Of a stretch of 64,000 nt of DNA, positions 35,132 to 44,247 are shown in pieces. The position numbers and the translations under genes were made by a program. Location of the stretch: positions 1-64,000 of the forward strand of contig CALAOR010000078.1 in assembly GCA_937889595.1 (NCBI GenBank), written 5' to 3'. Position 1 is the first letter of the stretch, and every line of letters begins with the position of its first letter. The DNA comes from an uncultured bacterium. GTDB lineage: Bacteria; Oederibacteriota; PGYV01; Palsa-1178. The notes under the pieces are model-generated. The model was given only the letters and a program-made list of their open reading frames with translations, was not told the DNA's origin and searched no databases.

Positions 35132-35211
35132 GGTGTCAAACCTCGCTTATAGCATAGACAAATGTTATGTCATTCACTATTTCATCAATACTCTAAGCAA
35201 GGTTTGACCCC
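35132..35211. repeat. 80-bp palindromic element, copy A
   Basis: Ends are inverted repeats of 18 bp (35132-35149 and 35194-35211, two mismatches; GTCAAACCTCGCTTA versus TAAGCAAGGTTTGAC). It is about 86% identical over the same length and in the same orientation to the element at 36846-36925. Lies 20 bp past the stop of the FGE-like lipoprotein gene. Confidence 0.8.
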
Positions 35212-35230
35212 GGTCTTATAGACCTATTTA

Positions 35231-36625
35231 TTAATTCGACCTCGCGAAGCGGAACCCCACACTTCGGGCGCCCGCAACGTAGGGGATGTACTGAAAGCGC
35301 ACCCCGACCTGGATATATTCCGTGGTGCTGAAATAATATCCCCCACGGATGACGCGTTCCGTACCGCTTAAAGGGCCCCTGTAATCCGTTTGCGCCGTAA
35401 AAGGATAAACGTCCATCCAGTCCCAGCACCATTCCCACACATTTCCGGACATATCATAAATACCCAGCGCGTTCGGGGCCTTTAAGCCTTCAATGTGCGA
35501 GGTATTGTCTGAATTGTCGTAAAACCAGCACACTGTCCTGTCCGAGGCGATGTCATAATATATATTCGGGGCTCCGCTCGCGTAATTATCCGGGAGCCAG
35601 CTTGTCCCGTCTATGTAGCTTGCCGCGTACTGCCATTCCCCTTCTGTCGGAAGCCTGTAGCCGTTCGCGGACCAGTTCACATAAGGGCTGTCAAAACTGC
35701 CGGGCGCTGTATTTACGCTTCCGGCATAGGCACCGCTTGTGGAATCTTTAAGCGCTGAAATAAAACCCGCGTCCGCGTAATAAACAGGGATGTAACCCGA
35801 TTTTTCGCTGTAAGCGTTGCACCACACAATGGCGTCCCGCCAGTTCACAGCAGTCACCGGGTTGAACCTTGCCGCGTCAGTGGGATTGTTGCCGGCTATC
35901 CCGTCTTTGCCCTCGGCCCCGGCGGATGAAAAAGCATAGCCGTGCGTTATGGCCCATTTATATACTATGAACCACAGGTTATAGGTCAATTCATACTTGC
36001 ATATCTTAAACTGGGAAATTGTATGGTTAAAAGGGTATTGGTAGAAGGTCCCCCCCGGGACAGAAATCTCCTCCGATGATCTGAAAATTGCTTCCTGAGC
36101 CACGGCCGTGGGTACGCCCGCTATTGTGGCTGTCTGCGTGGCCATGATTGCCGACGCTGTTTGAGTTGCTATCGCGGCCACCCGCGTCTGGGTTGCCATG
36201 ACAACCGAAACCGTCTGTGTAGCCGCAAGCGCCACTTTTGTCTGTGTCAAAACTACGGCAGTCTGCATTGCCGCGATTATGGCGGTCTGGGTGGCAATGA
36301 AACCGTTCATATTCGCAGTCTCGGTCGCGCGTATCTGCGCCTCAAGTGTCGCGACCATCTGTGCTGTCGGGCCCGCTGTAGCAAGCGCGATAGCGGTTGC
36401 CATCTGATAAATCGAGGCGTTAACAGTGGCTTCCGCGGCCTGCATTGTGGCGGACTGCTGTGCCGTCAACCCGGCAGTCTGAAGGGCTTCAACGGTCATA
36501 GTGACATTCGGCGTGGGAGTGTCGGCCGTATAAGTAGGAACCTGTTTCGCGCAGCCGTTTAAGGACGCAAGAAAAAACACAAATATCGCGATGGCTGTAA
36601 ATATTTTCATCTTTAAAGGAACCAC
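35231..36625 (-). CDS. Lipoprotein with formylglycine-generating-enzyme-like domain
   Basis: A 464-residue protein. The start is GTG 36625 or ATG 36610. A lipoprotein signal ends in LNGC (C25). Residues ~40-180 are a low-complexity, alanine/threonine/glutamine helix with many ATQT and MATQTA units. Residues ~190-464 are an FGE-sulfatase (SUMF1-type) domain: FKICKYELTYNLW, AVNWRDAIVWCNAYSEKSG, GYRLPTEGEWQYAA, GIYDMSGNVWEWCWDW, RVIRGGYYFS and GFRFARS. The cysteine pair that makes the oxidase active is not evident, so it is probably a binding or structural version, anchored to a membrane and held away from it by the stalk. Two direct copies of an 80-bp repeat flank the gene. Confidence 0.85.
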   Translation of the reverse strand: MVPLKMKIFTAIAIFVFFLASLNGCAKQVPTYTADTPTPNVTMTVEALQTAGLTAQQSATMQAAEATVNASIYQMATAIALATAGPTAQMVATLEAQIRATETANMNGFIATQTAIIAAMQTAVVLTQTKVALAATQTVSVVMATQTRVAAIATQTASAIMATQTATIAGVPTAVAQEAIFRSSEEISVPGGTFYQYPFNHTISQFKICKYELTYNLWFIVYKWAITHGYAFSSAGAEGKDGIAGNNPTDAARFNPVTAVNWRDAIVWCNAYSEKSGYIPVYYADAGFISALKDSTSGAYAGSVNTAPGSFDSPYVNWSANGYRLPTEGEWQYAASYIDGTSWLPDNYASGAPNIYYDIASDRTVCWFYDNSDNTSHIEGLKAPNALGIYDMSGNVWEWCWDWMDVYPFTAQTDYRGPLSGTERVIRGGYYFSTTEYIQVGVRFQYIPYVAGARSVGFRFARSN

Positions 36626-37072
36626 GGCACGACCCCCTTTTTTTTATACTCTATTACGATAATTAGTTATACCCCTTATAGGCTTTGTGCTGCCCATGAT
36701 ACATATTATACTTAAAACCGCTCCTTATTACAAGTGACTGATTAGATGGTGGTTTGATACCGGACTCTGCAAGTTACATTTTATTACCCAATTAAGGAAT
36801 TCAAATAAAACTATTCCGTAACGCAAATTTAGGGCAATTATGTATGGTGTCAAGCCTCGCTTAGAGCACAGACAAATGTCATGCCATTCACGATTTTATC
36901 AATGTTCCACGCAAGGTTTGACCCCTGCCCTACTGCCTCTCCCCGGCACCCGCACTTAAGGAAGCAGCCGGACAATCAAAGAACAGGATGTTTGTCCTGT
37001 TTGAGTACCTGGATTTGTTTAAATAGCAGCACAGACGATGGTTTTGCAGGCAATAAAGCGTTGGCTGCGGAT
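36626..37072. other. Intergenic stretch upstream of the FGE-like gene
   Basis: About 450 bases without a supported gene. The main content is the second 80-bp palindromic element (36846-36925). Confidence 0.5.
36846..36925. repeat. 80-bp palindromic element, copy B
   Basis: Inverted ends at 36846-36863 and 36908-36925 and the same length as copy A at 35132-35211; 11 differences by eye. The preceding bases TGTAT are also shared. Confidence 0.8.
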
Positions 37073-38353
37073 TTATTTGTTGATATATTCCAGGCACTTC
37101 CGCCCAAAAAACTCCATCTGTCTTTCTTCATGCGCTGATGATATGAAACACGCCTCGAACTGCGACGGCGGGAGCAGGATATTGTTTGACATCATGAACC
37201 TGTGGAACTTTGCAAAGGCTGACGTGTCCGATGTTTTTGCGGTTTTAAGGTCTGTTACCTTCACATTGGTGAAAAACAGCGTGAACATTCCCCCGCTCCT
37301 CGCGTAGTGGACCCCCGGTGCGTTAGCCAGCAAATCATCAAGAACAAGGCCCAGCTTATTTATTTTTTTGAAAGTATCCTGCCTGATATATGCTTTTAAC
37401 GTGGCTGCGCCTGCTTCCATGACAACCGGGTTCCCCGAAAAAGTCCCTGCCTGGTACACGGGGCCGCTTGGCGCGAGCATGGACATGATCTCTTTTTTTC
37501 CTGCGACCGCGCCCACGGGGAGCCCGCCGCCTATTATCTTTCCCAGGCAGACAAGCCCGGGTTCAACACCGTAATATTCTTTTCCCGTACGCGCATATGC
37601 CCTGAATCCCGCCATGATCTCGTCAAAGATAAGCACGCTGTTGTATTTTTTACATAAGGAACCGGCTTTCCGTATGAATGCGCCGTTTCCCGGCACAACA
37701 CCCATATTGCCCGCAACAGGCTCGAGTATCAAAGCGGCAATTTTATTCCCGGATACTGCAAATACATCCTCAAGCGCGTCAATATCATTATAAGGAATAA
37801 CAATAGTATCCCTGCCCGCGGCTTTTGTTATCCCGGGGCTGTCAGGCACTCCAAATGTCAGCGCGCCGGACCCCGCTGAAACAAGCATGGAGTCCAGGTG
37901 GCCGTGGTAGCATCCGCTCATCTTTATTATCACATCCCTGCCTGTATAAGCGCGGGATAGCCTTATGGCTGTCATGACGGCTTCAGTGCCGGAATTTACG
38001 AACCTCATCATGTTGATCCACGGCAGGAGTTTTTTTATTTCCACGGCAAGGCGCAGTTCACTGACTGTATTAAGCCCTGCGCACAGGCCCTTAGCTGCCG
38101 CTTTTTTTACCGCGTCAACCGCCGCTTTATACGCATGCCCGAGCACAGCCGGCCCCCACGCGCCGATAAAATCCAGGTACCTGTTCCCGTCAATGTCATA
38201 TATATACTGCCCTTTTCCCCTGCTGAAATAAACCGGGCCGCCGCCCACGGATTTAAAGGCCCTTACCGGGCTGTTAACCCCGCCGGGAAAATATTTTTTT
38301 GCCTCTTTGAATGCTTTGATAGATTTTTTTGATGTCATTTTTGGTTTTCCCAT
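37073..38353 (-). CDS. hemL: Glutamate-1-semialdehyde 2,1-aminomutase (HemL)
   Basis: A 426-residue PLP enzyme turning glutamate-1-semialdehyde into 5-aminolevulinate, the second step of the C5 route that HemA begins. Motifs: YFPGGVNSPVRAF at the N-terminus, MRFVNSGTEAVMTAIRLSRAYTGRD, the DEIMAGFR loop (about 244-251) and the PLP lysine K272 in LGKIIGGGLPVGA. The rest of the hem genes lie 15 kb away beyond the defence island. A promoter at 38381-38409 can drive it alone. The start may be the ATG at 38353 or the one at 38338; neither has a strong ribosome site. Confidence 0.96.
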   Translation of the reverse strand: MGKPKMTSKKSIKAFKEAKKYFPGGVNSPVRAFKSVGGGPVYFSRGKGQYIYDIDGNRYLDFIGAWGPAVLGHAYKAAVDAVKKAAAKGLCAGLNTVSELRLAVEIKKLLPWINMMRFVNSGTEAVMTAIRLSRAYTGRDVIIKMSGCYHGHLDSMLVSAGSGALTFGVPDSPGITKAAGRDTIVIPYNDIDALEDVFAVSGNKIAALILEPVAGNMGVVPGNGAFIRKAGSLCKKYNSVLIFDEIMAGFRAYARTGKEYYGVEPGLVCLGKIIGGGLPVGAVAGKKEIMSMLAPSGPVYQAGTFSGNPVVMEAGAATLKAYIRQDTFKKINKLGLVLDDLLANAPGVHYARSGGMFTLFFTNVKVTDLKTAKTSDTSAFAKFHRFMMSNNILLPPSQFEACFISSAHEERQMEFFGRKCLEYINK

Positions 38354-38380
38354 CTGTTTTTATATTTGATTTTAATCATC

Positions 38381-38409
38381 ATATTATTATTTGACTACTC
38401 ACTTAACAA
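38381..38409 (-). promoter_or_regulatory. Possible promoter of hemL
   Basis: TTGTTA (38404-38409), 17 bp, TAATAT (38381-38386) on the minus strand, about 30 bp ahead of hemL. Confidence 0.45.
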
Positions 38410-38452
38410 AATCTATCACACCAAAAGAATCTCGTCAAGGCTCAATGCTCCA

Positions 38453-39166
38453 TTATTGATTTATTATATATTTTTCCAACTTTTCCTTCCTTCTTTTCCA
38501 GTCCGGCGTGACTCTCGCCAGCAGTTCATAATACTTTTTATCATGGTTCCTGTTTAAAAAATGCAGCAGCTCGTGGTCTATGATATATTCGATGCACTCC
38601 CGCGGTGTCTTGATTAATTCCAGATTCAGGTTTATCCTGCCCTTTTTCGGGCTGCAACTCCCCCACCTTGAAGTCATTTTTTTTATATAAAACTCAGGAA
38701 GTTTGATTCTGTATTCTTGCAGCCTTCCAACCCTGCTGTTAAGTATTTCAGCGAACTTTTTTTCCGCCTGCCACTTATACCAATTATAAAGCATTTCTTT
38801 TCTATGTACTATATTCCCATTCCGGTTTGTAAACAGGTATATAAAGCCCCCTGATTTTCTTATCCGCTCATTAATGTTGTTTCTTACCCTCAGCCGGTAC
38901 TTCCTTCCCATATAACTGTGCGTTTCCCCGCTTACATATTCTTTCCTTATAACATGCTTTGCATTTTTCTCAAAATAATCCAGATGCTTTGCTATCCATT
39001 TGGCTTTTTTTGTGACTTTACCAATTACCCTGCCCCTGTCTGCTCCAGCAGGCATGTGAACTAAAACTGTCCTATCCGGATTAACTGTTATCGCAAGAGT
39101 TCTTCTGGCCCTTTTGATCAATGTTACTGGTATCCTTCTTTTCCCGTATTTTATAACCGCCTTCAT
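38453..39166 (-). CDS. YgjP/DUF45-like metallopeptidase of the restriction locus
   Basis: A 237-residue member of the M48-related YgjP (DUF45) family. Zinc ligands HELLH (198-202) and a third histidine at 208 (RNHDKKYYELL) are intact, and the MTSRWGSCSPKKGRINLN block at about 164-181 is the family signature. Its start overlaps the hsdR stop by four bases (ATGA), so it is cotranslated with hsdR. Genes of this family are regularly found at the end of type I restriction operons, where their role is not known. A decayed relative lies at 13270. Confidence 0.9.
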   Translation of the reverse strand: MKAVIKYGKRRIPVTLIKRARRTLAITVNPDRTVLVHMPAGADRGRVIGKVTKKAKWIAKHLDYFEKNAKHVIRKEYVSGETHSYMGRKYRLRVRNNINERIRKSGGFIYLFTNRNGNIVHRKEMLYNWYKWQAEKKFAEILNSRVGRLQEYRIKLPEFYIKKMTSRWGSCSPKKGRINLNLELIKTPRECIEYIIDHELLHFLNRNHDKKYYELLARVTPDWKRRKEKLEKYIINQ

Positions 39167-42100
39167 TTAGCGTATCTCCTGGCCGCGATCTTCATGACTC
39201 CATTGATAATGGCATCCACACTGTCATAATCCGCGCCTGCCTCGTCGATCAGATAATCCTCAATCTCATTTATCATCTTCTTTTTGGCGTCATCATTATA
39301 CTGCCAGTCCACGATAGCGTTTTTATTGACTATGTCATCTATTGCCAGCGCTGTTTTTGACAGGTCCGCCCCTCTTACCCCGGCTTTTGATATTTCTTCT
39401 TTTACCACCCTGTAGATCGCCGCCGCAGGCCCGTTTCCCTTTAACTCCTCAGGCAGTCCCTCGCTGTCCTTGTTAATAATACTCTCGGCAATATCCCTGA
39501 CCCTCTTGAGATACTCAGCATCGTTGATTCGTTCCAGCCTGAAGGCATCTATCGCCTCCTTAAGCAATTCTGAGAATTTTTTAAAGAACACCGGGTCTTC
39601 GTCGTATTTGTCATGTATTGTCCTCCTGGTATTGTATGCTATGGTATCGGCCTTGGCTGCCTTGCCCTCCACTTTTTCCACCGCGTTGTCAAACTTTGCC
39701 TTGTCAAATATATCCACCTGCCCGGTTATCTGCACCATATCGCCTGAAGTGACATAAGTGTCGAGTATCCGCTTTATTTTCGGCTCATATTCCGCCATGT
39801 CGAGGGCCTCGGAATACCTGTTCTTTGCCATGCGCCGCAGGTTCTGGAAAAATTTCAGATACCTTCTGTACTCTTCAGCCTGTTTATCATCAACTTCCTC
39901 ATAAAATATCCCGCTGGAAAGGGCTATGCCCATGCGGAGCGAAAATTTGGAAAGCTTGTCATAGAATTTATCCCTCAATTCCTCGTCCCCGAGCATTTTC
40001 AGGTATTCCTCGCTGTCCTGCTTGTTTTTAATGCCCGAGAACATGGCTTTAATGTTTGTATAATCCTCAGCAACCTGCCTGACCTCGTCTTTCATTCTTA
40101 ATAAGGTGCCTTTTAAGTCCTTTTCCTCAAAACCGTCAAGCGCTTTGTAAAATGTCATAGCCTTGTCCAGCTCGCCCAGTATGCCGGCGTAGTCTATGAT
40201 AAACCCGTATTCCTTGCCGTCACACACCCTGTTTACCCTGGCTATTGCCTGTAACAAAGTATGGTCATGAAGCTCTTTCGCAAGATATAGAACAGTATTT
40301 TTCGGCGCGTCAAACCCGGTTAAAAGTTTCGAGACAACGATTATAATTTCCGGTTCATCATCGTATTTGAACTTATTTACGATTTGTTCCTCGTATTTTT
40401 CCCCATCCCCGAAACGCTTCATCATTTTTGACCAAAAATTATTAACTTCATCAGCGGGTTTTTCATCCACTTCCTCGTACCCTTCCCTGTCATCAGGCGC
40501 TGATATAAGGACTTCGGAAGTAACCTTGGCGAAACTATCGAGATATTTTTTAAATTTTAAAGCATCGGCTTTTGACCCTGTGGCGAGCTGGGCCTTAAAT
40601 CCGGTGCCTTTCCAGTTTTTGGAATAATGCTCGCTTATGTCGTATGCAATTGCCTTGATATTGTCCTCAACCGACATCAGCCTTCTCTTGCCCGAGAATT
40701 CACGCTTTAATTCCGCCTTCTGGTCATATGACAGCCCCTCAGATTCCCTGACAAACCACTTGTCAGTCCCGTCCTGGTCCACTTTCAGGACATTCATCCG
40801 GCCTTCATATATAAGCCTTACAACCGCGCCATCGGCTGTGGCTTCCTCTATGGTATATGTCGGGTCAATGAATCCCCCAAATTTTTCTATGGTACTGCGT
40901 TTTTCGTCCTTCATGAGAGGCGTGCCAGTGAATCCTATATAACACGCGCCCGGCAGCATCCGCTCCATGGTGCCGCGGGCAGTGCCGTAATGGCTCCTGT
41001 GCCCTTCATCCGCAAGGACAAAGACATTTTCCGTGTTTATTTCCTTATTGCTCTGCCTGACAGCGGAGCGGAACTTAAAAAGCACGGTTGTCATAACTGT
41101 ATTGCGCTCGTCCTCGATAAGTTCCAGCAGGTCAGCGCCCGACCCGACTCTCTTTGCGTCTATTCCGCAATGCCTGAAAGTATCACGTATCTGCTTATCA
41201 AGGTTTATCCTGTCTGTAACGATAATGACGCGCGCGTTCGGGATTGAAGGCTCCATGGCAAGGGCTTTTGAAAGCATAACCATGGTCAGCGACTTACCGC
41301 TGCCCTGAGTGTGCCATATAACGCCGCCCCGCCGTTTTTTTCCTGTTTCATATTCTTTTACCCTGTTTATCGCGCTCTTTACAACAAAATACTGCTGATG
41401 CCTGGCTATTTTTTTTACACTTTTTTCTTCAAATACAATGAAATATCTTATTAAGTCTAAAAGTCTTTCCGGCCTGCAAAGCCTGTATATGGCGCGGTCC
41501 TGTTCAGTCACCATGCGGCCTTGCTTTTCCATGGAGTCAAAATAACGTGAAACATAATTATACCTGTCACTAAAAAGTTGCTCTTTTGTTTCTTCATCAA
41601 GCGGTTTATTTATCAATGCCTGAATATCCGCCTCATCCTTGCTTCTTTCTTTCCATTTTGACCAGAATTTTATTGCCGTGCCTGTTGTGCCATATCTGGC
41701 ATCGTTTACGCTAAGAACCATGAGAAGCTGGGAAAAGGTGTAAAGATAAGGTATCTCCTCCCTGTCCTGGTTCCGTATCTGCTGTGATATTGCCTGGCCA
41801 AGAGGCTCTTTCATATCAGGCCGCTTGCATTCGATAACGCATACCGGTATGCCGTTGATAAATAATATGATATCCGGCCTGCGTCGGTGCTTCCCGTCGG
41901 ATGTTTCCACGCTGTATTCCTCTGTGACGTGAAAGGCATTATTTGACATGTCCTGCCAGTCTATATATTTCAGGTCAAAACTCTTCTTGCCCGTAGACAA
42001 AGTTTCTTCAAAGCTCTTGCCGAGGGATAAAAGGTCGTATACTTTTTCATTTGTCCGGATAAGGCCATCATAAGGCATTTTTTTGAGCGTATTGATTGCC

Positions 42101-42339
42101 TCGCTGATGCTGGAGTTTGAGAACTGGTACTTCTGCCCGCCGGAGGTAAATGAGTTGCAAGGCATATTACGAAGCCGCTCGTCAAGCACGGTTTCCAGTA
42201 TCACATTTCCGGCCTTTCCGCCCCGCATTCTCAAAGCCTCATCAGGCGATATGTATTTATATCCGAGGTTTATGAGAAGCTGTAGCGCAGGTATCTGCGA
42301 TATGTGGTCTTCCTGAAACGAAGGCGTATCATTTGGCAT
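39163..42339 (-). CDS. hsdR: Type I restriction enzyme R subunit (HsdR)
   Basis: A 1058-residue motor and nuclease subunit, starting at ATG 42339 (MPNDTPSFQEDHIS) behind GGAGAAG. The PD-(D/E)xK nuclease is at RRPDIILFINGIPVCVIECK (D156, E170, K172). Helicase motifs follow: Walker A HTQGSGKS (343-350), DEGH (444-447), GFTGTPLM, LLTGFDAP and QAIARVNR. It translocates DNA in an ATP-dependent way and cuts when the HsdM/HsdS core meets an unmodified site. It overlaps the hsdS end upstream and ygjP downstream, and all motifs are intact, so the enzyme should be active. Confidence 0.95.
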   Translation of the reverse strand: MPNDTPSFQEDHISQIPALQLLINLGYKYISPDEALRMRGGKAGNVILETVLDERLRNMPCNSFTSGGQKYQFSNSSISEAINTLKKMPYDGLIRTNEKVYDLLSLGKSFEETLSTGKKSFDLKYIDWQDMSNNAFHVTEEYSVETSDGKHRRRPDIILFINGIPVCVIECKRPDMKEPLGQAISQQIRNQDREEIPYLYTFSQLLMVLSVNDARYGTTGTAIKFWSKWKERSKDEADIQALINKPLDEETKEQLFSDRYNYVSRYFDSMEKQGRMVTEQDRAIYRLCRPERLLDLIRYFIVFEEKSVKKIARHQQYFVVKSAINRVKEYETGKKRRGGVIWHTQGSGKSLTMVMLSKALAMEPSIPNARVIIVTDRINLDKQIRDTFRHCGIDAKRVGSGADLLELIEDERNTVMTTVLFKFRSAVRQSNKEINTENVFVLADEGHRSHYGTARGTMERMLPGACYIGFTGTPLMKDEKRSTIEKFGGFIDPTYTIEEATADGAVVRLIYEGRMNVLKVDQDGTDKWFVRESEGLSYDQKAELKREFSGKRRLMSVEDNIKAIAYDISEHYSKNWKGTGFKAQLATGSKADALKFKKYLDSFAKVTSEVLISAPDDREGYEEVDEKPADEVNNFWSKMMKRFGDGEKYEEQIVNKFKYDDEPEIIIVVSKLLTGFDAPKNTVLYLAKELHDHTLLQAIARVNRVCDGKEYGFIIDYAGILGELDKAMTFYKALDGFEEKDLKGTLLRMKDEVRQVAEDYTNIKAMFSGIKNKQDSEEYLKMLGDEELRDKFYDKLSKFSLRMGIALSSGIFYEEVDDKQAEEYRRYLKFFQNLRRMAKNRYSEALDMAEYEPKIKRILDTYVTSGDMVQITGQVDIFDKAKFDNAVEKVEGKAAKADTIAYNTRRTIHDKYDEDPVFFKKFSELLKEAIDAFRLERINDAEYLKRVRDIAESIINKDSEGLPEELKGNGPAAAIYRVVKEEISKAGVRGADLSKTALAIDDIVNKNAIVDWQYNDDAKKKMINEIEDYLIDEAGADYDSVDAIINGVMKIAARRYAK

Positions 42340-43525
42340 TTTTCTTCTCCTCATCTGCTTTAGCGCGGATCTTTCCAGTCAGAAGCTGCTGCATAAGACC
42401 TTTTTTCTGCAATTTTAGCAACATTACTCTCTGTTTTATCAATTCTATTTCTTTATCCATTGTGGATAGTAAAACACCTATTTCCTTTTGTTCCTGAAGA
42501 TTATGTAATTTAATATGGTAACTCATAAAACTCTCAAGATCAAAGTTTCTTCTCACAATACTGGCGCCCTGAACGGAAGAACTTATTAAAATTCGTTTCA
42601 TTTTATCCGTCTTTATAAAATAACTAAAATATTCTTTATCTGCCTTGTTTTCGTTGATTGAAAAAACTTTGTAAGCCGGAGATATTATCCCTGCATCGAC
42701 CAGATTTTGTTTATGGATTGATCCCATCCAAAAATTTAAGCCACTCATAGCTATTTCATCTTTCTTAACTATTAAATAACCACTGGTATTTTTATTTGCT
42801 ATTCGTTTATTGAAATAGTCGCTTTGAAGCATTATCTTTTCAGTTGTTACTGATAAAATTGGTAAAATATCCTTTCCATCGTGTTCTCTTTTAACCAAGG
42901 AAAGAACATCGGACATTAATACTTTAATACATCCTTTAATATTTGATTTTTCAAAAAAACTTTGCATCAACCCCTTTTTATACTTTTCCTTCAGCTGGGT
43001 AAGCTGCTCGGTTTTTTCAATGACAGAATCAAACGCCATAAGAATATCAGTAATATGGTCTTGCATTCTGATATCTATAGGCACTATTATATTAATCATT
43101 CCAAGATCATCTCTGTTAATTTTTGGTATCCCCGTCCTCATTGACGCTTCAATCGCTTGTTTTAAAAAGAATTCACTTAACATGATTTGAAATAAAAACT
43201 TCTTACTAACAATTTTTGTTTTTGGCAATATCGGATAAATATCTGCACTACAGAGACCCTTAAAATTTGGAGCACATACTTTGTTCAGATTTGGACGAAT
43301 TTTTGAATATACAATCATGTTCTCATCAAACAAGTAGTTTCCTGAAATAATCTGCTTTTCACCAACGGTTATTTTTTCAACAATTTTACCCGTACCAGAC
43401 TCTATGTTTTCCGAGCTGATTTGATACACACCTTGATATTTTGTTTCTTTGGGATCTACCTGCCCATTCACAATATCAGCAATCTCGTCAAATCTATAAA
43501 GCTTCCAGCTAACTGGAATTTTCAT
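42329..43525 (-). CDS. hsdS: Type I restriction specificity subunit (HsdS)
   Basis: A 398-residue specificity subunit from ATG 43525 (MKIPVSWKLYRFDEIADI), AGGAG ahead; the frame opens at a TTG nine bases earlier. It has two target recognition domains, each starting with a W-x-x-x-x-(F/L)-(D/G/S) type block and ending in a coiled dimer helix: first ending near LTQLKEKYKKGLMQSFF (about 190), second near ELIKQRVMLLKLQKKGLMQQLLTGKIR. The two repeated KKGLMQ ends are the conserved regions that contact HsdM. Lower GC than its neighbours suggests exchange by recombination, as is common for hsdS. Confidence 0.93.
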   Translation of the reverse strand: MKIPVSWKLYRFDEIADIVNGQVDPKETKYQGVYQISSENIESGTGKIVEKITVGEKQIISGNYLFDENMIVYSKIRPNLNKVCAPNFKGLCSADIYPILPKTKIVSKKFLFQIMLSEFFLKQAIEASMRTGIPKINRDDLGMINIIVPIDIRMQDHITDILMAFDSVIEKTEQLTQLKEKYKKGLMQSFFEKSNIKGCIKVLMSDVLSLVKREHDGKDILPILSVTTEKIMLQSDYFNKRIANKNTSGYLIVKKDEIAMSGLNFWMGSIHKQNLVDAGIISPAYKVFSINENKADKEYFSYFIKTDKMKRILISSSVQGASIVRRNFDLESFMSYHIKLHNLQEQKEIGVLLSTMDKEIELIKQRVMLLKLQKKGLMQQLLTGKIRAKADEEKKNAK

Positions 43526-43557
43526 TTTACACAAACTCCTTTATTTTTTACTATCTC

Positions 43558-43611
43558 TTATTTAATTTCCGGTATTGTTGTTTCCGCTTCCATATCAACG
43601 TTTGTTTCCAT
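43558..43611 (-). CDS. Possible 17-residue ORF between the 154-residue gene and hsdS
   Basis: ATG at 43611 preceded by AGGCGG encodes METNVDMEAETTIPEIK and stops at 43558. The ribosome site is fair and the gap is otherwise empty. It may be a leader that helps hsdS start. Too short to judge by itself. Confidence 0.2.
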   Translation of the reverse strand: METNVDMEAETTIPEIK

Positions 43612-43638
43612 TTATCCGCCTGATTTTTCCATCTTTGT

Positions 43639-44103
43639 TTATGCATTACCACCCAATTTAGAATCCCAAAATTTTTCAATTCCTTCTAAAATCTGTCTAA
43701 GTTCTAAAGTGTTTTTCCCATTAGTAACAATCAGCTTTTCCGGAACATGCGTTCCGTCTTTCCTGCCGGACTGATAAGGTTTTTCCTTGTTATAGTGTTT
43801 TGTCCCGTTGGCTATGTTTTCCAATGCTTCGCCATATGGTATTTCTTTGCGCACCTTCTTCTTTTCTTCCTTAGAGGGACAATGCCAGTCTATCACATGA
43901 TATAGTGTTATACATGCGTTCAAAGCCTTTCTCTCATTTGTTTCATCGTTATAAAACTCTTTTAAATTTTCTTTTACAATTTTGTGATAGAAATATCGCG
44001 GGTCTTGATATATGAAAGAAGATCCTTTCCTAATTACGGTCATATTTATCACCGGTTCTATTTCCAAACCCATTTCAGGAAACCTGATTATTCTTTTTTC
44101 CAT
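43639..44103 (-). CDS. Helical protein of unknown function in the restriction operon
   Basis: A 154-residue protein, GGAGG before its ATG. The segment ALNACITLYHVIDWHC (about 75-90) and then YGEALENIANGTKHYN (about 107-122) match, from memory, a family of small helical proteins with ALN-(A/S)-x-x-(T/L)-x-(Y/W)-H-x-x-(D/E)-W and (D/E)-(I/L)-AN-(G/A)-x-KH signatures. These look HEPN-like, but the usual RxxxxH nuclease motif is not visible. It lies between the PrrC/RloC-like gene and hsdS, in the same strand and spacing as the other operon members, so it is likely part of the system. Confidence 0.5.
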   Translation of the reverse strand: MEKRIIRFPEMGLEIEPVINMTVIRKGSSFIYQDPRYFYHKIVKENLKEFYNDETNERKALNACITLYHVIDWHCPSKEEKKKVRKEIPYGEALENIANGTKHYNKEKPYQSGRKDGTHVPEKLIVTNGKNTLELRQILEGIEKFWDSKLGGNA

Positions 44104-44247
44104 TTTTTCCTCCTGCTGCGCACTTTAGTTTATTGCGCAATATATTCGTCGCAATCATCCCGCGTTTGATTTAACTATCTGTTTGCAACGTTTTATAATT
44201 TGCAAACCAATCTATATCCTGCGTTGGCAAAGTTATCTTGCACCAGC

